Notes: generated by a model from the letters alone, not told the origin. A stretch of 64,000 bases of DNA from UBA11612 sp963662375 (GCA_963662375.2 CAXXRP010000002.1:19312-83311); one strand, 5' to 3'. Numbered from the stretch's first letter, positions 28,762-38,276 are shown. Program-made: numbers and translations.

Positions 28762-31437
28762 TTAGGACGGTACCGCCGACAAAAATGCTTCGATCGCGGC
28801 CAAAGCTTGACCGGCCTTGGCTCCATCAGGGCCCCCGGCCTGGGCCATGTCGGGGCGTCCGCCGCCACCATTTCCGCCCACCACGGCCGCACCGGTTTTC
28901 ACCAAATCTACGGCATTGAGATGCTTGGTGAGATCGTCTGTTACGGCCACCACCAGAGACGCCTTACCGTCCGCCACGGTGACCAGCGCAACGACGCCCG
29001 ATCCCAGCTGCTTTTTCATCGCGTCAGCCATACTCTTTAAGTCTTTGGCCGGAACGTCATCCAGTAAACGTCCCGTATAGGCAACGCCGTTGACATTTTT
29101 GGACGTTTGCACCACCGCAACGCCGCCACCACCCTGCCCGCCCATAACCAGTTTCTTACGAAGCTCGGCCACTTCGCGTTCCGACTTGCGTCGGTCCTCC
29201 ACAAGTGCGGCAATCCGTGCCGGCAGTTCTGCCGGCGGCACCCGCAGCGCGCCGGCGGCGTCCTTCAGCATACGTTCCTCGTTAGCCACCCAAGCCTCGG
29301 CCGCCGCACCGGTCACCGCCTCAATCCGGCGAACCCCCGCCGCTACTGCTGATTCGCCGGTGATTTTGAACAAACCAATGTCACCGGTCCGGCTTACATG
29401 GGTTCCGCCGCATAGCTCGACGGAAAACGGATTTAGCTCGGTACCGGCAATAGTTCCCATCGACACAACGCGAACTTCATCGCCGTATTTCTCGCCAAAT
29501 AACGCCATGGCGCCGGCCTTGACCGCAAAGTCCGAATCCATAAGGCGCGTAGTCACAACCTCGTTAGCGCGGATTTCCGCGTTCACCTGGATTTCGACAG
29601 CACCAATGTCATCGGCCGTCAGAGGTTTGTTGTGGCTGATATCGAATCTCAAGTGGTCCGGCGCAACGAGCGAGCCTTTCTGCGACACATGCTCGCCGAG
29701 AACGCGGCGCAGCGCGGCGTGAAGCAGGTGTGTCGCCGAGTGATGGCCGCGCACAGAGGAGCGGCGTGCATTGTCCACCTTGAACAAGACCTCGTCACCG
29801 ACTTTTACCACGCCTTTGGTTACTGTTCCGATGTGCACATGGAGATCGTCGAGCTTCTTCTGAGTGCCCGAGACCGTGACCTCGACTTTACCGCCGACCG
29901 CAAGAATAATGCCGGTATCGCCCACCTGCCCACCGGACTCGCCGTAAAACGGCGTCTGATTGGCGATAAGAGCGATGTTCTGGCCTTGCTTAGCGTCCTG
30001 AACCGGCGCTCCGTCGACCACCAGGGCCACAACCCGGCCTTCTGCTGACTCCGCCGAATAGCCTAAAAATTCGCTGGCGCCCACCTGGTCGCGAAGTTCA
30101 AACCAAACCTTTTCGGTCGCTGCTTCACCGGAGCCCTGCCAAGCTTTACGGGCCTCAGCCCGCTGGCAATCCATGGCTTTATTGAAGCCGCTGACGTCTA
30201 CGCCAATTCCGCGGGCGCGTAGGGCTTCCTGCGTCAGATCCAGCGGAAACCCATATGTATCGTACAGCTTAAAGGCAACCTCGCCGGGCAGTTGGCCCCC
30301 GTTCGCAACGAACTTGGTTTCTTCGTCAAGCAACTTGAGTCCGCGCTCCAACATGGACTTAAAACGCGTTTCCTCCAGTAACAGTGTCTCGGTGATGAGC
30401 ATCTGCGCTCGTTCCAGTTCGATGTAATGCGCTCCCATCTGCGCCAACAGCGACGGCACCAACCGATGCAGCACCGGAACAGTACAACCCATAAGATGAG
30501 CATGACGCATGGCGCGGCGCATGATCCGCCGCAGTACGTAGCCTCGGCCTTCGTTGGACGGGAGCACGCCGTCAGCGATAAGAAAGCCGGCCGCGCGCAA
30601 GTGATCGGCAATAACCCGGTGGGAAGCCTTGTGCGGTCCGTTGGGGTCGGTGTTCGCGGCGTGCGAGATGGCTGAAATCAACTCACGGAACAAATCGATG
30701 TCATAATTATCGTGCACGCCCTGAAGAACAGCGGAAAGACGCTCCAGTCCCATGCCCGTATCGACCGACGGTTTCGGGAGCTCGACGCGGTCGGATGAAG
30801 AGATTTGCTCGAACTGCATGAAAACGAGATTCCAAATCTCGACGAAGCGGTCGCCGTCCTCGTCGGTGCTACCGGGTGGGCCGCCGGGGATGCCCTCACC
30901 GTGGTCGAAAAATATTTCTGTGCACGGCCCACAGGGTCCGGTATCGCCCATGGCCCAAAAATTGTCGGACGTGGGAATGCGCAAAATTTTAGATTCCGGC
31001 AAGCCGGCGATTTTGGCCCATAAATCCGCCGCCTCCTCATCGGATGAATGCACCGTCACCAGAAGTCGGTCCCTGGCCAGTCCGAATTCTTTGGTAAGCA
31101 GCTCCCAGGCATAAGCAATCGCCTCTTCTTTAAAATAATCACCGAATGAGAAATTGCCGAGCATTTCGAAAAAGGTATGGTGGCGAGCAGTATAGCCGAC
31201 GTTGTCCAGGTCATTATGCTTCCCTCCGGCACGCACGCACTTCTGCGAAGACGCGGCGCGTGTATAGGACCGCGTCTCATTGCCGGTAAAAACATTCTTG
31301 AACTGCACCATCCCGGAATTGGTGAACATCAACGACGGGTCATTGCGCGGCACCAATGGGCTGGAGGCAACCACCTCGTGGGCGTTTCCCGAAAAGTAGT
31401 TTAGGAACGCAGCTCTGATCTCTTTAGTGGTGGCCAT
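28762..31437 (-). CDS. alaS: Alanyl-tRNA synthetase
   Basis: 891 residues, full length. N-terminal class II catalytic core (FTNSGMVQFKNVFTG, then GDTGPCGPCTEIFFDHG), editing domain with zinc ligands in GHHSATHLLHAAL and CGGTHVSRTGD, and a C-terminal DHHA1 domain with the glycine-rich GGNGGGGRPDMAQAGG. Charges tRNA-Ala and edits Ser/Gly mischarging. ATG 31437 fits the family N-terminus. It follows recA on the same strand, a classic alphaproteobacterial order, separated by the recA terminator. Confidence 0.98.
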   Translation of the reverse strand: MATTKEIRAAFLNYFSGNAHEVVASSPLVPRNDPSLMFTNSGMVQFKNVFTGNETRSYTRAASSQKCVRAGGKHNDLDNVGYTARHHTFFEMLGNFSFGDYFKEEAIAYAWELLTKEFGLARDRLLVTVHSSDEEAADLWAKIAGLPESKILRIPTSDNFWAMGDTGPCGPCTEIFFDHGEGIPGGPPGSTDEDGDRFVEIWNLVFMQFEQISSSDRVELPKPSVDTGMGLERLSAVLQGVHDNYDIDLFRELISAISHAANTDPNGPHKASHRVIADHLRAAGFLIADGVLPSNEGRGYVLRRIMRRAMRHAHLMGCTVPVLHRLVPSLLAQMGAHYIELERAQMLITETLLLEETRFKSMLERGLKLLDEETKFVANGGQLPGEVAFKLYDTYGFPLDLTQEALRARGIGVDVSGFNKAMDCQRAEARKAWQGSGEAATEKVWFELRDQVGASEFLGYSAESAEGRVVALVVDGAPVQDAKQGQNIALIANQTPFYGESGGQVGDTGIILAVGGKVEVTVSGTQKKLDDLHVHIGTVTKGVVKVGDEVLFKVDNARRSSVRGHHSATHLLHAALRRVLGEHVSQKGSLVAPDHLRFDISHNKPLTADDIGAVEIQVNAEIRANEVVTTRLMDSDFAVKAGAMALFGEKYGDEVRVVSMGTIAGTELNPFSVELCGGTHVSRTGDIGLFKITGESAVAAGVRRIEAVTGAAAEAWVANEERMLKDAAGALRVPPAELPARIAALVEDRRKSEREVAELRKKLVMGGQGGGGVAVVQTSKNVNGVAYTGRLLDDVPAKDLKSMADAMKKQLGSGVVALVTVADGKASLVVAVTDDLTKHLNAVDLVKTGAAVVGGNGGGGRPDMAQAGGPDGAKAGQALAAIEAFLSAVPS

Positions 31438-31611
31438 ACGATGACATGTGCTTTTCGATCTGGGCGTTCAATCCCTTTACTGGGGCCGCTTTGTAGCCTG
31501 GGCGGTGTGGAAGTGTCCAGAAAGCCTCCCCATCCTCACATGAGGGCGCTCGTGGGGATATGTTGGAATCTGGGAGTCCTGCTGCAAGGCACATCTCCAA
31601 AGGAAGACGCC

Positions 31612-31641
31612 AAAAAAACGGGGTTCCATAAGGAACCCCGT
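31612..31641 (-). terminator. recA rho-independent terminator
   Basis: Perfect 10-bp stem ACGGGGTTCC / GGAACCCCGT with a 4-nt loop; on the minus strand a run of seven T follows. Lies 30 nt after the recA stop, so alaS is transcribed separately. Confidence 0.9.
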
Positions 31642-31671
31642 AAGATCGGTGTGCCAGGGGATAGCCGGCCT

Positions 31672-32757
31672 TTAGTCCTCGGCCGGTACGTCAGCCGGGG
31701 CACCCTCGCCTGGTGTTGTCGTCATGGCTTCGGCCAGAAAGCCAGCATTTACGCGGATTTTGGTTTCAATTTCAGTCGCCACATCGGGATGGGCACGAAG
31801 GAACTGCTTGGCGTTCTCGCGGCCTTGGCCGATGCGCTCAGCATTATAAGAGTACCATGAGCCGGATTTCTCCACCAAGCCGGCCTTAACGCCCAGGTCC
31901 AAAAGCTCTCCGGTTTTAGACACGCCTTCACCGTACATGATGTCGAATTCCACGACCTTGAACGGCGGCGCCACTTTGTTCTTTACCACCTTCACACGTG
32001 TCAGGTTACCGACAACCTCGTCCTTATCCTTGATTTGGCCGATACGTCGAATATCCAAGCGAACCGACGCATAGAATTTTAGCGCGTTGCCGCCAGTGGT
32101 AGTTTCCGGATTGCCGAACACCACGCCAATCTTCATACGGATTTGGTTGATGAAAATGATCAGTGTGTTGGAACGAGACACAGATGCGGTGAGCTTACGT
32201 AAGGCTTGGCTCATAAGACGCGCCTGCAAACCCATATGCGAATCGCCCATCTCGCCTTCCAGTTCGGCCCGCGGCGTCAGCGCAGCGACGGAGTCCACCA
32301 CCAACACATCCACGGCCCCAGAGCGCACCAACGTGTCGGCGATTTCCAACGCCTGCTCGCCGGCGTCAGGCTGGGAAATGAGGAGTTCGCCAAGTTGGAC
32401 ACCCAGCTTACGTGCATAGCCTGGATCGAGAGCGTGCTCGGCATCGACAAACGCGCATGTACCACCCTTCTTCTGCGCCTCGGCCACCACATGCAGCGCC
32501 AGCGTCGTCTTGCCGGAACTCTCAGGTCCATAAATTTCAACAATGCGGCCTTTGGGTAACCCTCCGATGCCCAGTGCTAGGTCGAGGCCTAGCGAGCCGG
32601 TGGAAATAGCCGGCAGGTCCGCCACGGCGTCGGTTTGGCCGAGACGCATGATGGAGCCCTTGCCGAAAGAGCGCTCGATCTGGGTCAGCGCGGCATCAAG
32701 GGCCTTGGTCTTGTCCATGTTATTTTTTCCCACGAGGCGAAGAGTTGATTCAGCCAT
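31672..32757 (-). CDS. recA: Recombinase RecA
   Basis: 361 residues. Walker A GPESSGKT at 77-84, followed by the expected MAW motif, DNA-binding loops and LexA-coprotease surface; the C-terminal acidic tail is present. ATG 32757 gives a slightly long N-terminus (MAESTLRLVGKNNMDKTKAL); the second Met at residue 14 is an alternative. An SOS box lies about 100 nt upstream and a strong terminator follows. Confidence 0.98.
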   Translation of the reverse strand: MAESTLRLVGKNNMDKTKALDAALTQIERSFGKGSIMRLGQTDAVADLPAISTGSLGLDLALGIGGLPKGRIVEIYGPESSGKTTLALHVVAEAQKKGGTCAFVDAEHALDPGYARKLGVQLGELLISQPDAGEQALEIADTLVRSGAVDVLVVDSVAALTPRAELEGEMGDSHMGLQARLMSQALRKLTASVSRSNTLIIFINQIRMKIGVVFGNPETTTGGNALKFYASVRLDIRRIGQIKDKDEVVGNLTRVKVVKNKVAPPFKVVEFDIMYGEGVSKTGELLDLGVKAGLVEKSGSWYSYNAERIGQGRENAKQFLRAHPDVATEIETKIRVNAGFLAEAMTTTPGEGAPADVPAED

Positions 32758-32856
32758 GGCAGGCTCCTGTTGTTATGCAGAAAAACACGGACGTTCAACG
32801 TGGCGTCCCATAGGCTAAAATGTACCTATTTTGTTCCCAAAGACAAGCGTAATTTA

Positions 32857-32871
32857 GAACAAAAAAGGAAC
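32857..32871. promoter_or_regulatory. LexA (SOS) box upstream of recA
   Basis: GAAC-N7-GAAC (spacer AAAAAAG) on the plus strand, i.e. GTTC-N7-GTTC toward recA. This direct repeat is the established LexA operator of alphaproteobacteria. Position, about 100 nt before the recA start, is typical. Confidence 0.85.
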
Positions 32872-33012
32872 TTACTTTTTATTATTTTATAACATATAGT
32901 TACGATGTATTTCACGCACTCGCCAGCCAAAAAGGCTGTGCAGCGCTGCATATGCGTTATGTGCGATTTCGGTTTGACTCGCCCAACGATTTTGGAACCC
33001 CCTCAAAGGGCC

Positions 33013-35508
33013 CTACTCCGTCAGCACTTTTTTCACCTTGCTAGCCAATTGGCCGAGAGAGAAGGGTTTAGGCAGGAAGTGGAAGTCGGCGGTATCCACA
33101 ATATCGCCGCGGGCGACTTCTTCCGAATAACCCGAGATAACGATGATGCGGATTTCCGGGCGTTCCACCCGGATGAGGCGCGCCAGGGTGCCACCGTCCA
33201 TGCCGGGCATCATCATGTCGGTAATCATCAGATCGACACCCGAGATATCGCGCAAAATGTCGAGCGCCTGCTCGCCGGTGCGCGCCTGCAGCACCTTGTA
33301 GCCCTTGTTCTTCAGGGCGCGGGCAGCGAATACACGCACGGCGTCCTCGTCCTCGACCAGCAACACCGTGCCGCTTCCGCCCAGATCGGCGCTGGCCAAT
33401 TCCGCTTCCTCATCACGCTCAATGTTTTTCTCGGCTATCGGGCGCGCGGGTGCGGCGGCCCCGGCTTGACCCACCACTGTTTCAGTATCCTCAGCCTCGG
33501 CATTAACGCGCGGCAAGTAGATGTTGAAAATTGATCCGGTGTCCGGCGCAGAGTCCACCACGATAAATCCACCGGTCTGACGAACAATGCCGTAGACGGT
33601 GGCCAACCCTAGCCCGGTCCCAGCGCCGGGAATTTCCTGCTTGGTCGAGAAGAACGGTTCGAAAATGCGCCCCAGGTTTTCCGGCGCGATACCCTTGCCG
33701 GTGTCGGAGACAGCGACGCGCAAGTAACGTCCCGGCGGTGCTTGTTCGGCACCCACCTGAGTAGGTTGGTCGAACACCTCGGCACCCGTGGTGATCGTCA
33801 GGGTGCCGCCGCCGGGCATGGCGTCGCGGGCATTGACCGCCAGATTGATAACCATCTGATCGAACTGCCCCGGGTCCACGCGCACCAAACCCAACTCGCG
33901 CCCATGGATCAACTTGAACTCTATGGCCTCGCCGATCAAACGGGTCAGCAGATGCGAGAGCTCCATCAAGGCGTCGGTAACATTCATCTCTCTGGGCTGC
34001 AGTGGCTGTTTACGTGAGAACGCCAGAAGCTGACGCACGAGATTGGCGGCGCGGTTGGAATTCTGTTTTATCTGCATGATATCTGCGAATGACGGGTCGC
34101 CGGCCGCGTGGCGCTGAAGGAGTAGATCGCAAAACCCGATCATGGCAGTAAGCAGGTTATTAAAGTCGTGCGCTACGCCGCCGGCCAACTGACCCATGGC
34201 TTGCATCTTCTGCGCCTGAGCAAATTGAGCCTCCAGGCTCTTTTGTTCCGTCACATCGATGAAATGTGCGGCCACCCCTTCAATGTCCTCAGCGCCTAAG
34301 CCCGGTACCGAGAGAGGGCTAATAAATACCGACGTTTGGGCGATGCCGGTGCCCTCCACGCGAACATCCAGATGAGCGCCGTCGCTGCCGCCGGATAACA
34401 CACGCTCGAGCTCTGCTCCGAAGATGCGGCGATCGTCGTCCACCAATCTTTCGGTCAAATTTACACCGATGAGGGCGGCCCTCGACTGGCCGGACAATGT
34501 TTCAAAAGCATGGTTACAGTCCACCACCATACCTTCCGGATCGGTGATGGCGATCGCCATGGGCGCAGCATCGAACAAGGCCCGGAACCGTTCATAGGCT
34601 ATCCGCCCGGGCACAGCGTTTGGCGCGCGATGCATGCCGTCGCGCACCACCAGGGTCCGGGTGCGCGTCACACCGGCATCGTCAAAAGTGGACTGGAGGA
34701 CTAAGGCAGGAATGAGTTCACCGGTGCGGGTCCTAAACTGTACCTCGCCCTGCCATTCTCCGTCCGGTTGCGGCTGGTTGGACCCGGCCACTACATCGTT
34801 GAGCGTCAATCCGTTTAAATCCTCGGTGTCGTACCCGAGCCAGGCGGCAAAGCGTTGGTTTGCGAACCAGAATGTCCCGTCCACGTCCACGGAGTACAGC
34901 CCCGTCGGTAGAAAGTAGAGAAAGTCGGCGAGATCCTGGCGCTCCTGAGCGAGGATATCGTTAATGGTTCGCCGTGCGGTGACGTCTTCAGAGCTCCACA
35001 GGAGGAGTCCTTCACCAACATCAACGGGTCGGACCGAGATTAACGACCAATCGGGCTCGCCGCCCTCTGTCACGACCGGTATTTCGGCTCGTGCGGCCAG
35101 GCCCGTGGCCGCGGCTTGACGCAAACGCCCGATGGCATCGTCCTCATCTAGGTCGGTCGCCGTTTGGGCACTGAGGAATTCCAATGGCGTGGCGGTGCCT
35201 AACCAGTCTCTACCGCGGTTGTTGCTGTAGACGACCTTACCCGTACCATCGGTGACGACTTGCGCCCCCTCGGCGGAGTCCAACAACCGCCCGAGCACGG
35301 GTAGTAGTTCACCAGACCATAACGCGGCCCGGAGTGCATGCCATGCACAGCCTGCGGCGGTCGCGGCGGCGAGTGCGGCAACCACCGCAAATCCGACGCG
35401 CACGGGCCCGCCCGTCATATCCATAGGCATGAGCATGGAGAATAAAAAAAGTGCAGCACATGAGGCAGAAAGCCACGCGGCTGCGGTCAAGGCGGTTTTA
35501 GCTTGCAA
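33013..35508 (-). CDS. cckA: Hybrid histidine kinase CckA
   Basis: Top of the CckA-ChpT-CtrA cell-cycle phosphorelay. 831 residues: two membrane helices (about 8-28 and 36-56), PAS-type sensors (about 70-420), HisKA with His447 in GGVAHDFNNLLTAMIGFCDL, HATPase with N555/N559, DTGKGI (602-607) and GTGLGL, then a receiver with Asp764. All catalytic residues are intact. The gene directly follows the decayed flgB::flgC-fliE locus on the same strand; it may still be driven from that promoter region or its own. Unlike its flagellar neighbours it shows no damage. Confidence 0.97.
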   Translation of the reverse strand: MQAKTALTAAAWLSASCAALFLFSMLMPMDMTGGPVRVGFAVVAALAAATAAGCAWHALRAALWSGELLPVLGRLLDSAEGAQVVTDGTGKVVYSNNRGRDWLGTATPLEFLSAQTATDLDEDDAIGRLRQAAATGLAARAEIPVVTEGGEPDWSLISVRPVDVGEGLLLWSSEDVTARRTINDILAQERQDLADFLYFLPTGLYSVDVDGTFWFANQRFAAWLGYDTEDLNGLTLNDVVAGSNQPQPDGEWQGEVQFRTRTGELIPALVLQSTFDDAGVTRTRTLVVRDGMHRAPNAVPGRIAYERFRALFDAAPMAIAITDPEGMVVDCNHAFETLSGQSRAALIGVNLTERLVDDDRRIFGAELERVLSGGSDGAHLDVRVEGTGIAQTSVFISPLSVPGLGAEDIEGVAAHFIDVTEQKSLEAQFAQAQKMQAMGQLAGGVAHDFNNLLTAMIGFCDLLLQRHAAGDPSFADIMQIKQNSNRAANLVRQLLAFSRKQPLQPREMNVTDALMELSHLLTRLIGEAIEFKLIHGRELGLVRVDPGQFDQMVINLAVNARDAMPGGGTLTITTGAEVFDQPTQVGAEQAPPGRYLRVAVSDTGKGIAPENLGRIFEPFFSTKQEIPGAGTGLGLATVYGIVRQTGGFIVVDSAPDTGSIFNIYLPRVNAEAEDTETVVGQAGAAAPARPIAEKNIERDEEAELASADLGGSGTVLLVEDEDAVRVFAARALKNKGYKVLQARTGEQALDILRDISGVDLMITDMMMPGMDGGTLARLIRVERPEIRIIVISGYSEEVARGDIVDTADFHFLPKPFSLGQLASKVKKVLTE

Positions 35509-35558
35509 GCTTACCCTTCAGTTGCATCAGGCAACTGATCACTTCGGCAACCTCTGAA

Positions 35559-35879
35559 CTAGATCGGCATGCGCAGAATGTCTTGGCACGCCGTTAGTAC
35601 CTTGTCGCGAACCGCGATGACGGTTTCCAATGTATGTTCGGCATTGGCCACGGCCGTCACGACACCCTTCAGATCCGCTTCACAGGCGATTTGTTTCAAG
35701 GTAAATTATTCCGCCGCCCGGCCCGTTTGCACAGCACCCTTCAGCGAATCTGTCACCATATTCACAACGGAATTGTCACCCGATGCCGGCGCAGCACCCG
35801 TTCCATTGGTGATGGCGCTCTCCACCGTGCTCGCGGCTTGGCGATACGCGTTGACCGCAGTTTCAAAATCTATGGCCAT
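35559..35879 (-). pseudogene. fliE: Flagellar hook-basal body protein FliE with in-frame ochre stop
   Basis: FliE joins the MS ring to the rod. ATG 35879 begins MAIDFETAVNAYRQAAST; codon 58 is TAA (35706-35708) and the same frame then goes on with LKQIACEADLKGVVTAV and the diagnostic C-terminus RDKVLTACQDILRMPI to TAG at 35559. No indel is needed: it is a nonsense mutation in an otherwise full-length 106-codon gene. The conserved C-terminal half would be lost, so the protein should not work. Confidence 0.92.
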
Positions 35880-35954
35880 TGTCCTGTCCTCGGGCACTCC
35901 ACCCTATCAAAAAACCAGCGCACGTGCCCCGCTGCGTGTACGTCGGTCACCATT

Positions 35955-36518
35955 CTACTTTAACAACTCCAGCGTCTTGGCCATCATGTGCCGTGACGTA
36001 TTGATCACATTCATATTCGCTTCATAGGAGCGCTGCGCTGCGCGCGTTTCCATCATTTCGATGAGAGGATTCACATCCGGCTGAAGTACGTATCCGTTCT
36101 CGTCGGCTGCTGGATGCGTGGGATCATATTTGGAGTCCAATTCGCCGCGGTCACTATAGATTCGCTTGACCTTGACCATGTCGGCCTCAAGTTCCCGGGC
36201 CAGGGCGTTACGGAACGTCACCACTTTGCGGAGGTATGGATCGCCGCTGGCAAACCCCGACGTAGAATCCGCGTTCGCAATATTCTCGGCGATCACACGC
36301 AGGCGCGTTGCCTGTGCCTTCGTGCCAGCCGCCGCCACCTTTACCGACGCCGTATCGCGCATAAGGACGCTCTTGAAATCAGGTTCCTTAACGTCACGCG
36401 CCTGATAGCCAAGCGTGTCCGCGTTGGCGATGTTCTGTGACAAGACCTGCTGGCGCTGCGCCACCCAGTCCATCTGTGTCATCGCCATCTTAAACAGCGT
36501 GAGATCCCCGAGATCCAT
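35955..36518 (-). CDS. flgC: FlgB-FlgC in-frame fusion (rod proteins joined by deletion)
   Basis: 187 residues. Residues 1-58 are the N-terminus of proximal rod protein FlgB (MDLGDLTLFKMAMTQMDWV, NIANADTLGYQARDVKEPDF). From about residue 60 on the sequence is FlgC (VAAAGTKAQATRLRVIAENI through RSYEANMNVINTSRHMMAKT). Two rod signatures NIANADT (29-35) and NIANADS (79-85) sit 50 residues apart. FlgB alone is about 130 residues, so the rest of flgB, the gap and the first codons of flgC have been deleted in frame. An open reading frame survives, but neither rod protein is whole. Confidence 0.9.
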   Translation of the reverse strand: MDLGDLTLFKMAMTQMDWVAQRQQVLSQNIANADTLGYQARDVKEPDFKSVLMRDTASVKVAAAGTKAQATRLRVIAENIANADSTSGFASGDPYLRKVVTFRNALARELEADMVKVKRIYSDRGELDSKYDPTHPAADENGYVLQPDVNPLIEMMETRAAQRSYEANMNVINTSRHMMAKTLELLK

Positions 36519-36669
36519 AAGTCGGTCCCTTTGCCGCGTTCCATGTGACCAAGTTGGCAGCCGGCCTTATGGGCAAAATTGACTTACGAACCTTAAGAAT
36601 CAGTGAATCATCGCTAACGCGCCTAATTCGCTGTTTTATGCGCGATAGGGCAGACTTTCCAGGGGCCAC

Positions 36670-36684
36670 TTAAGTCTTTCTTAA
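36670..36684. promoter_or_regulatory. CtrA binding box
   Basis: TTAA-N7-TTAA (spacer GTCTTTC), the CtrA consensus, in the divergent gap between flgB::flgC (start 36518) and the FhlB-like gene (start 36795). It would let phosphorylated CtrA control both flagellar transcripts, and perhaps cckA downstream. Confidence 0.75.
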
Positions 36685-36794
36685 ACGCTTTGCGGCAATT
36701 CTTTTCTAGCCGGGCGCATACCTGTTACCGCCCCGCCACATGCAAATAAATACCCGTTTAACGAGGACAATTTTAAAATAATCCAAGAAAAGTA

Positions 36795-37136
36795 GTGCCT
36801 CAAGATCGCGATAAAGGCCAAACACAAACGCCAGCGAGCACTTCAGTCCCGAAGACGGTAGCCGTGGCGTTGGAGGTGCAAGACGGTAGAACCCCAGCGA
36901 AAATCACCGCGTCGGGCCGTGGGCTTTTGGCCGAACAAATCCTGCAGGTGGCCTTCGCAAACGGCGTCAAAGTCCGTGAAGACGCCGACCTCGTTCAAAT
37001 TCTCTCAGCCGTCGGCGTGGACAGCAATATTCCCACCGAAGCCTTCGCTGCGGTTGCCGAAGTCCTGAGCTACGTCTACCGCGCCAACGGGCAAGTCCCG
37101 CCACCGGACTTCGCCGAACTCGGGAGTGCGTCATGA
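36795..37136 (+). CDS. FhlB-like protein (FlhB C-terminal domain homologue)
   Basis: 113 residues from GTG 36795. VAVALEVQDGRTPAKITASGRG and AEQILQVAFANGVKVREDADL match the FlhB/EscU cytoplasmic C-terminal domain that stands alone in many alphaproteobacteria beside fliO-fliP (FhlB, also called FlhX). The autocleavage NPTH is absent, as usual for these. Overlaps the next gene by ATGA. It appears intact, in contrast with its neighbours. Confidence 0.8.
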   Translation: MPQDRDKGQTQTPASTSVPKTVAVALEVQDGRTPAKITASGRGLLAEQILQVAFANGVKVREDADLVQILSAVGVDSNIPTEAFAAVAEVLSYVYRANGQVPPPDFAELGSAS

Positions 37137-37492
37137 GAAATAAAACCGAAAATGAAACGGCGGCTTCTGCCGTTGGGACCGAGAGTCTCGACGCTGATCT
37201 GCTGAAGATCGAGTCGCTGATTGCCACGGCGGTCCGCCTTATCGAAGAAGGCCGCGTGGTTGATCTGACCGCCCTGCAGGAGCGAACGAAACACCTTTGC
37301 GACGCCGTCGTGCAGTTGCCGTCGGAGGACGCCCAGCCACTAATTCCGACAATGGAGTCCGTGCTGACGCAACTCGACACGCTCACAGAAAATTTGACGA
37401 AGCGTTATGGCGACTTACCGGCAGTTTCAAGCCGGATCGGATCAGACGCCGCCGCGTCGGTGGGTAGCCGCAGGCTCAAGAACTTTCCTTAG
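37133..37492 (+). CDS. Hypothetical protein of flagellar locus
   Basis: 119 residues, starting in a 4-nt ATGA overlap with the FhlB-like gene, so translationally coupled. Helical, acidic, no signal or membrane segment; LLKIESLIATAVRLIEEGRV and LTERTKHLCDAV-like heptads. This position between flhX and fliO is usually filled by a small conserved protein of unknown role. The C-terminal run (GSRRLKNFP) is followed by a GC hairpin and may be a truncated end. Confidence 0.65.
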   Translation: MRNKTENETAASAVGTESLDADLLKIESLIATAVRLIEEGRVVDLTALQERTKHLCDAVVQLPSEDAQPLIPTMESVLTQLDTLTENLTKRYGDLPAVSSRIGSDAAASVGSRRLKNFP

Positions 37493-37540
37493 GCTTCGCT
37501 AGACGAAGCCGCGTCGCCACAAGGAGCTCTGGTATCATCC

Positions 37541-37876
37541 ACGGAAGCCACCAATTATCTGCGCTTCTTCTTTGTGCTCATTCTGGTTCTTGGTCTGATC
37601 GTCGGATTGGGCTGGGTCCTGAAACGTCTCGGTAGCGGCGACGGCGCACGCAGGCCGCTAACCCGCCGACGGCGCCTAGGGACGGTTGAATTCGCCACTC
37701 TCGACGCGCGGCACAAGGTGGCTCTGGTCTGCCGCGACGACGTCGAGCATCTTGTTCTCGTGGGGCCAAACACAAACCAGGTCATCGAAAGCGGCATACC
37801 CGCCACCGGAGACATGCCAGCGGCGAGTCGAACTCCATCGTTGGCCTTCGGATATTTTTTATCCAAGAAAAAGTAG
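37541..37876 (+). pseudogene. fliO: Flagellar export protein FliO with lost or ACG start
   Basis: FliO helps assemble the FliP ring. The frame encodes EATNYLRFFFVLILVLGLIV (membrane helix), WVLKRLG and a cytoplasmic domain with EFATLDARHKVALVCRDDVEHLVLVG, a clear FliO. The first normal start, GTG 37574, falls inside the membrane helix. The natural start position, just before EATNYL, reads ACG (37541-37543), one base from ATG. Either ACG is used poorly or the start codon has been lost. With fliP broken next door, decay is more likely. Confidence 0.72.
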
Positions 37877-37929
37877 CATGCGCGCCCGCATAACGATTCG
37901 ACCTCTCGCCTCGAAAACCGTCGCGTCAC

Positions 37930-38169
37930 GCGCTGGTTCCTGCATTTCTAATTTCAGAGCTGCGGCGCGCCTTTGAGATCGGATTTCTGATCTAGATTCC
38001 TTTCATCGCCATCGACATGGTTACCGCTTCAGTGCTCATGTCCATGGGTATAATGATGCTGCCGCCTATGATGCTATCCCTACCCTTCAAGCTCATTTTC
38101 TTTGTGCTTGTCGACGGCTGGTCTTTTCTGATGGGCAGCTTGATGCAGAATTTCCAAGGCGGCGGATAG
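37930..38169 (+). pseudogene. fliP: FliP C-terminal remnant with in-frame amber stop
   Basis: Export-gate protein FliP is normally about 245 residues. Only the last 80 codons survive: ALVPAFLISELRRAFEIGFL, then TAG at 37993-37995, then IPFIAIDMVTASVLMSMGIM, MMLSLPFKLIFFVLVDGWSF to the stop at 38167. These are the most conserved segments of FliP, so identity is certain. The 5' two thirds, which should lie between fliO and here, is missing (only about 50 nt of unrelated sequence). Confidence 0.9.
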
Positions 38170-38276
38170 CGCAACGAGGGCCCATACGTCCAATTTACCA
38201 GTGTGCATTCGGATGTTGGTCCCCCCTTCCCTTTTGGTCATAATCTTTGCACCTGCACACTTGGAGAGGGGTGGCC

